Shown here piece by piece: positions 59,148 through 64,000 of a stretch of DNA of 64,000 nucleotides. The stretch covers positions 1 to 64,000 of the forward strand of contig NC_089182.1 of NCBI RefSeq assembly GCF_947507565.1. The letters are read 5' to 3'. This stretch comes from Oscarella lobularis (taxonomy: Eukaryota; Porifera; Homoscleromorpha; Homosclerophorida; Oscarellidae). How positions within the stretch are numbered: the stretch's first letter is position 1; every line of letters starts with the position of its first letter. Position numbers and translations under genes: made by a program. The notes below the pieces were generated by a model, which saw only the letters and a program-made list of their open reading frames with translations, made no database searches and was not told the DNA's origin.

Positions 59148-61226
59148 ATGGGCAACTCGGGGAGCATGAAGACGCCGACGTCACAGCAGGAAAATCGTTC
59201 TTCGTCGCGCAAAAAATCGCGATTCGGTTCGCTTCGACGCAAGAAATCGAAGCAGCAGCAACAGCAGACAAAGAAGGATCCCGTAAAGCTCTACGTCAAT
59301 AAGCCGAACGCGTCTTGCCGTATGGTCTGGCTCTATTGCGCCGAGGTTCTCTCTCTATTCTCTCTATTCTAGCTATAGCTAGTTGCATGCGTGCGTGTTT
59401 TAGAACGACGTTCCGTTCGATCTCCAATTTGTCGACGAACATCGCGGCGAGACGGCAACGGCCGAATTTCACGAAATGAATCCTCACGAAAGCGTTCCCA
59501 TTCTCAAAGACGGCGACGTTGTCGTTTTCGAAAGGTAGGCAATTAGCCAGGAGAGAAGTGTCCTTTTTCTATGGTATGCGGCGGCGACTCTTTACCGTCG
59601 CTCAGTCGTCATCGAATACTAATGGAACGTACGACCTCTTTCGCTTTAGTATTGCCATTCTTTATTATCTCGCCAATTCTCACACGTCTTTCGCCGGTTT
59701 CGGTAAAACACTCAAAGCGCAATCGACTGCCGGATCGCTCTGCTGCTGGGCTTGCAAGACACTAACCAAGTGAGTAGTTGATTTCTTTACGCGCGCGCGA
59801 TCGAGTCATCGTCACGTACCCGGCCCCCGCGCGCGGCCGCCGGCCTTTTCAGTGGGCGCGCGGCCGGCTAGATACACTTCTCTACGTGTTATGTATGACT
59901 CACTTTCTATTTGTTTTTTCTAGAGCGATCGCTTACCATTTCGTCTTTCCCCAGTTCGTCGACGCCTACAAACTCGAGTCATTCGAAGCGAACGCGGCAC
60001 TCATCGAACAGGGTCGTAAGGAGGTGAGCGCTTGTCTCGACACAATACAGAACGAATATCTGACCCGTGCCGGACACGACTACCTACTCGGCGACGACTA
60101 TACGGTCGCCGATATGTGCGTGGCGACCGTACTCACTTTACTCGAATCGGTCCCCGATTTCGATTGGGATCCGTGGCCCAAAGTGAGCGCGTGGATGGAG
60201 AAGATCAAAGCGCGTCCCAAATGGGAGGAAGTCAACGAAAATCATGCTGAATACGTCGAGAAATTGGTCATGCGACAGAAAGAGGGATCGAGACGACGCA
60301 TTCAGCAAGTTGCTAGCGTTTTATGCCCTTTGGATGATGACAAGGACGACGAAGAAAAGGAAAGAAAAGTGACGACGACAACGTTGACGGTGACGGCTGC
60401 TGTTGCTGCTGCTTCTGCTTCTCCTGCCAATGATGGAGGAGGAGAAGGAGGAGGAGGACAAACTAGCGAGATTCGTGTCGTCGTTCATGCTGATGGAGAT
60501 GATGAAAAGGATGCAGCAGCTGCAGCAGCAAACGGTGGAGATGAACTTCCCAAGGATGCTCAAGATGCTAAGGCTACTGATGGCACTGATGCTGCTGCTG
60601 CTGAAGATACTAAGGCTGGCGATGATACTAAAGACGCTGAAGAGAAAAAAGCTGCTGATGATGATAGTGTTGAAGCCACCGCCAAAGTTGAAGATTCCAA
60701 AGATGACGACGACGTCGGAGCTGACGCCGCACATGAGCCCAAAACGAGCGAAGAAGAGGAGAAGAAGGAGGAGGAGGTCAAGGCGTCTGATGAACCAAAA
60801 GCTGAGCCCGTGAAAGAGGAGGAAGAGGAGAAGGAACAGCAGAAGGAGGAGGAGGTGGAGCAGAAAGAAGAAAAGGAGAGCGAAGAAAAGGATAAAGAGG
60901 GCGCAGTAGAAGAGCCAACAGCTGGCGACAATGAAAGCGGCAACAATGATAGCGGCGGCAAGAAGGAGGAGGAGCAGGAGGAGAAAGCGGATGCGGAAGA
61001 GAGTGAGAAAAAGGAAGGCGTTAGTGGCGGCGAGGAAAAAGTGGAGAAAGAAGAAAATGCCGATGATGAAAACGGTGGAGAGACGACTACCCAGCCCGAG
61101 AAAGAGGAAGAGAAAGAGAAAGAAGAGGAGACGACTCATGCAGAAACTAAGGAAGAATCAAAAGCAGAGGAAACGGCGGCGGCGGCGGCGGCGGCGACGG
61201 AGAACGTTGATGGTAAGGACGATTGA
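59148..61226 (+). CDS. Glutathione S-transferase (theta-like) with myristoylation motif and acidic tail
   Basis: Four exons, 59148-59345, 59404-59534, 59650-59769 and 59924-61226, encode 583 residues. Residues about 44-125 are a thioredoxin-like GST N-domain (LYVNKPNASCRMVWLY, MNPHESVPILKDGD, FERSIAILYYLA) and about 150-270 the helical C-domain (DYLLGDDYTVADMCVATVL). Beta-strand and VP-proline positions fit theta-class enzymes; the theta catalytic serine position falls in NASCR. The N-terminus MGNSGS fits the N-myristoylation pattern and is followed by a basic patch (RKKSRFGSLRRKKSK), a pairing used for membrane anchoring. From about residue 285 to the end the protein is low-complexity Glu/Lys/Ala/Asp. 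I chose ATG 59148 for its context (CAAGATGG); an in-frame ATG at 59028 would lose the myristoylation site. Confidence 0.85.
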
Positions 61227-61466
61227 ACGCAATGTTTTTGTTATAGAATTTGGCATGCACTCTCCCTCGCGCGCCTTCACTAACGCAAGACCCTTCCCCT
61301 CGATTTTCTTTTCTTTTTTTTTGTACACTCGTCGTCAAATTTGTAAGAGCTCGTTGAATTCAAGCCGCGTGCGCATTGATACGTCATCATTTTTCGCGCG
61401 AGCGCCAAAGAGAGCCCAACCAATCGGGAAATTAGTAGCAGCAACATTTGGAGCGCGCGCCGTGCG

Positions 61467-63362
61467 ATGATTGGACCGCACCAATCGACGGTGGCGGCGG
61501 CGGCAGCAGCGGTGGAGGCTCAAGAGGCGACGGGCGCGGGCGGCGCGCAATCGTCGTCTAGCAGCGACCCAATGGCTTCGATTCCCATCGACGCATCGGG
61601 TCGCAACGATCGCATAATAGAAGAAGAAGAAGAAAGACGACGTACCGGGCGCGTTTTCACCAAAAGAACGAGCAAACGCCTACGAAAATCGCCTGTATCG
61701 CACATGCAAGCAGAGCCGAGTTCGATAACGACGAGTACGTGCTGATTTCGACGAGTTATGCCCTCGAACTCGACTTCTCTTCTCGTCCAACATGGCCGCC
61801 CCACCTCCATTGTCTTATCGCGCCTTTTTTCACTTTGTTCTCGCCTCGTTCTAGTCCCAACGAACGTCGATCTCGATAACGGTGGCGAAAGGCAATCGAC
61901 AACGCCAAAACGAGCGCCGCGACACAGAGCGCTTTGGACGCAAGCCGATCAAGAGATTTTCTCCGAAGCCATTGCTGAAGTAAGGAAGGAAAGAAGGAGC
62001 GCATTTATTTGAAAAATAAGCACCATCTCTTTCGTCGAAAAGCATGGAAGAGATTTCGATAAAATACAAATTTTCATGAAGCAAAAGTTGAAGAAACGTT
62101 TGTCGACGTCGGATAAAGTGAAAAATCGCGATCAGGTTAATTAATTAATTAAACATTAATATTTGACCAGCGAAAAAATCAAATTTCTCTAGGTTCGACA
62201 CATGTATTACAGAACATGGAACAAAGTATGTAAACTGATTGAAGAAACAGCAGGCAAACGAAAAAAAAGGAAAAAAGGGTCTCCCTTATGACGTCATTAT
62301 CTGATAATAGGAAAAGAGGCTTTACCTCACGAAGTGGGAGATGAAAGTGTCAAGAAAGTGCGACGTGAAAAAGATGACGTCAAAAAGGGAACGAGAGAGG
62401 AAATCAAAGCCATATTGGCTTATTTAGTACTAAAGAAAAAATTGAGAAGTCAAAAATAATAAATAAATAAATGAATACGTAATAAATGGTTTTTCTCAGA
62501 AGACGATCCTAAATTTGGAGTGAGATTTACTCAATTGAAAAACCGAGGGTAAAAGACGAGAATTAAAAATTGATATATTTGCTGACTTTTCCTTTAGATC
62601 TACCCTGTTTAAAGTCAAAGGCAAGAAAGTGAAGTAAGAGAATAATAAATAGTATTCTTCTCCCCATTATAGATTATTTACTGTATTGATTAGAGTGAAG
62701 TTGCCCATATGCAAAGCTCTCAAAAAAGACGGTTAGTTGCTCTCTAATTCTTATATCATAAATCAATGTTTGCGTTTAGATGAAGAAGGCCACGTTTCCG
62801 GGTTTGTTCCCCTCCTCCTCGTTCATTTGCCTTTCTTCTAATTTTTTTGTGTGTGTAGTGGTTCCGCTGTCTTATCATCACCTTCACTTCCAAAGAAAAT
62901 CACTCTTCAACTTCTTCCCCAAACAAATCAGGATTTCATTGCCGTGCAATTATCCGCATGCAATCCAAGAGTGAAGTAAGCTCACAGACTCTATGACGTC
63001 ATCATATGATGACGTCACTTTAGAATGATTTTAACGCCATCGCAATCAATTGCATCAGTCATTTCGTACATGCAGTCCAAATGGGCACCATCACGTCACC
63101 CTGGCAACGTAGAGGGACCCGGATCTTCATTATGTTTTTTACCTCCTTCTTCTTCTTCTTCTTCCCCGGATGATGAAGATGAGGGGGAGGGGGAGTATCT
63201 TGAATGGACTTTGGATACGTCACGTGATGTCACTGTGGGAAAAATCTATCAGAAATTGAGCAAACCAAGCAAATTCGTTCTGCACTACAGTTGGACGAGA
63301 AAGAATCAAGTAGAAAACTTTTTTATATTATATTTATTATATCGTATTTTTAGTCTGTTGCC

Positions 63363-63400
<38 letters not shown>

Positions 63401-63421
63401 AACGACAACGAAAACGGAGGG

Positions 63422-63460
<39 letters not shown>

Positions 63461-64000
63461 TTCATCGTCGTTTTCTGCTCTCTCTCATCTCTGTCATCTC
63501 ATAACGGCGTCCAAAGAGAAAGAAAAACCAAAGTCTGTCTCCAAATCTCCAAAGATTTTATCCCCATTGAATTCAACGTCGTCTGCGTCCACTTCCGTCA
63601 CTTTTGCCGTTCCGTCAGCTGTATCAAGTTGTGGTGGCAACGTGAACAAACGCAGAGGATCTGGCGTAACATTGCCACCAGCAAAAAAACCAGATTTATC
63701 ATCAGGGGTAACTCTAATGACGTAAGAAAACGAAAATACATATTTCTTATTGAGATCTCATACGACTTTTTCTAGTCCTAGTGGTACTGTAAGGAAAGTC
63801 TTGTATTCTGGACGAGACGGAATTCAAGTAATAATAATAAATTAATAAATAAACGGTATTGATTATTTAATTGCTAGAGTGTTCCTGTTCCAATGAATCA
63901 TCTAATGCTTGCTATGAAACCCCTTCCTCCTCCGCCTCCGCCTCCAACTAGGCAACAAAAGGTAAAAACAAGTCACGTGCTAATTTTTTATTAATAATTT
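61467..64000 (+). CDS. CRAMP1: CRAMP1-like (Cramped) SANT-domain chromatin protein, 3' end outside window
   Basis: Exons include 61467-61734, 61855-61979, one from about 62042, and more to the window end. The SANT/Myb-like domain runs through exons 2-4 (HRALWTQADQEIFSEAIAEH, GRDFDKIQIF, VRHMYYRTWNK). Later come KVKGKKVKVKLPICKALKK, SRDVTVGKIYQKLSKPSKFV and FSALSHLCHLI, all aligning with vertebrate CRAMP1 in order. CRAMP1 is a nuclear chromatin factor (Polycomb-group genetics in fly; linker-histone gene control in human). An exon at about 63354-63707 encodes poly-Thr from ACG repeats then poly-Ser from TCA repeats. The promoter region has two ATTGG/CCAAT motifs (61418-61422 and 61470-61484). 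The gene is still open at 64000. Confidence 0.9.
62994..63017. promoter_or_regulatory. Perfect 24-bp palindrome with two CRE sites in a CRAMP1 intron
   Basis: Positions 62994-63017 equal their own reverse complement. The ends are TGACGTCA on both sides of a CATATG-centred middle. It fills about half of a 47-base intron (62977-63023) between GTAAGC and TTTAG. TGACGTCA is the ATF/CREB site. Binding is inference. Confidence 0.5.

Noticed and set aside
60321-61139. Leu/Phe-rich and Ser-rich minus-strand frames
   Set aside because: They are the complement of the Glu/Lys-rich GST tail and carry no independent signal.
1-64000. tRNA, rRNA and snRNA genes
   Set aside because: No cloverleaf with A and B boxes, no rRNA core sequence and no snRNA motif was recognised by eye; a covariance-model search would be decisive.

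Overview
This window is the end of a linear eukaryotic chromosome. It opens with a pure run of CCCTAA telomere repeats, so the chromosome end is at base 1. Next comes about 36 kb of subtelomeric DNA made almost entirely of tandem repeats, and the last 27 kb is dense with genes. The genes have short GT-AG introns of about 45-80 bp, often rich in TTAA runs, and use the standard genetic code. LZTFL1, GMPPA, RPS26, an IP3 receptor, SMIM15 and CRAMP1 together point to an animal. The compact genes and TTAGGG-type telomere would fit an early-branching animal such as a sponge; that placement is inference, not something I can prove here.

Layout. 1-254 telomere; 255-1216 a 287-bp telomere-associated repeat; 1221-1330 a 20-bp repeat; 1331-3302 unassigned DNA; 3303-7803 a large inverted-repeat structure enclosing a 33-bp minisatellite; 8108-11125 several small arrays, many with palindromic units; 11126-15178 a stop-poor 21/24-bp minisatellite; 15179-25666 alternating blocks of a 41-bp (A) and a 49-bp (B) satellite; 25670-26425 two small arrays and a third copy of part of the inverted-repeat arm; 26430-34293 arrays with 20-, 43-, 32-, 9- and 33-bp units; 34294-36472 a diverged 41-bp family (A-prime), a nested palindromic array and a hexamer run. 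The arrays mostly abut without unique spacers.

Genes. After a possible minus-strand gene end at the repeat border (36821-37386) come: LZTFL1 (-), a GT10 fucosyltransferase (+), GMPPA (-), RPS26 (-), a small orphan ORF (+), a divergent IP3 receptor (+), SMIM15 (+), an EF-hand protein resembling EFCAB3 (-), a ZZ-zinc-finger protein (+), a GST-like protein with an N-myristoylation motif and a roughly 300-residue acidic tail (+), and CRAMP1 (+, cut by the window end). RPS26, SMIM15 and the EF-hand gene had to be assembled from short exons.

How the genes relate. Several pairs are head to head and probably share promoters (LZTFL1/fucosyltransferase about 20 bp between start codons; EF-hand/ZZ about 106 bp; RPS26/orphan about 142 bp). 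The fucosyltransferase and GMPPA are tail to tail and also linked by pathway: GMPPA acts on GDP-mannose supply, the precursor of the GDP-fucose that the fucosyltransferase uses. LZTFL1 and possibly the EF-hand protein are cilium-linked. No tRNA, rRNA, CRISPR array or intact transposon coding region was recognised.
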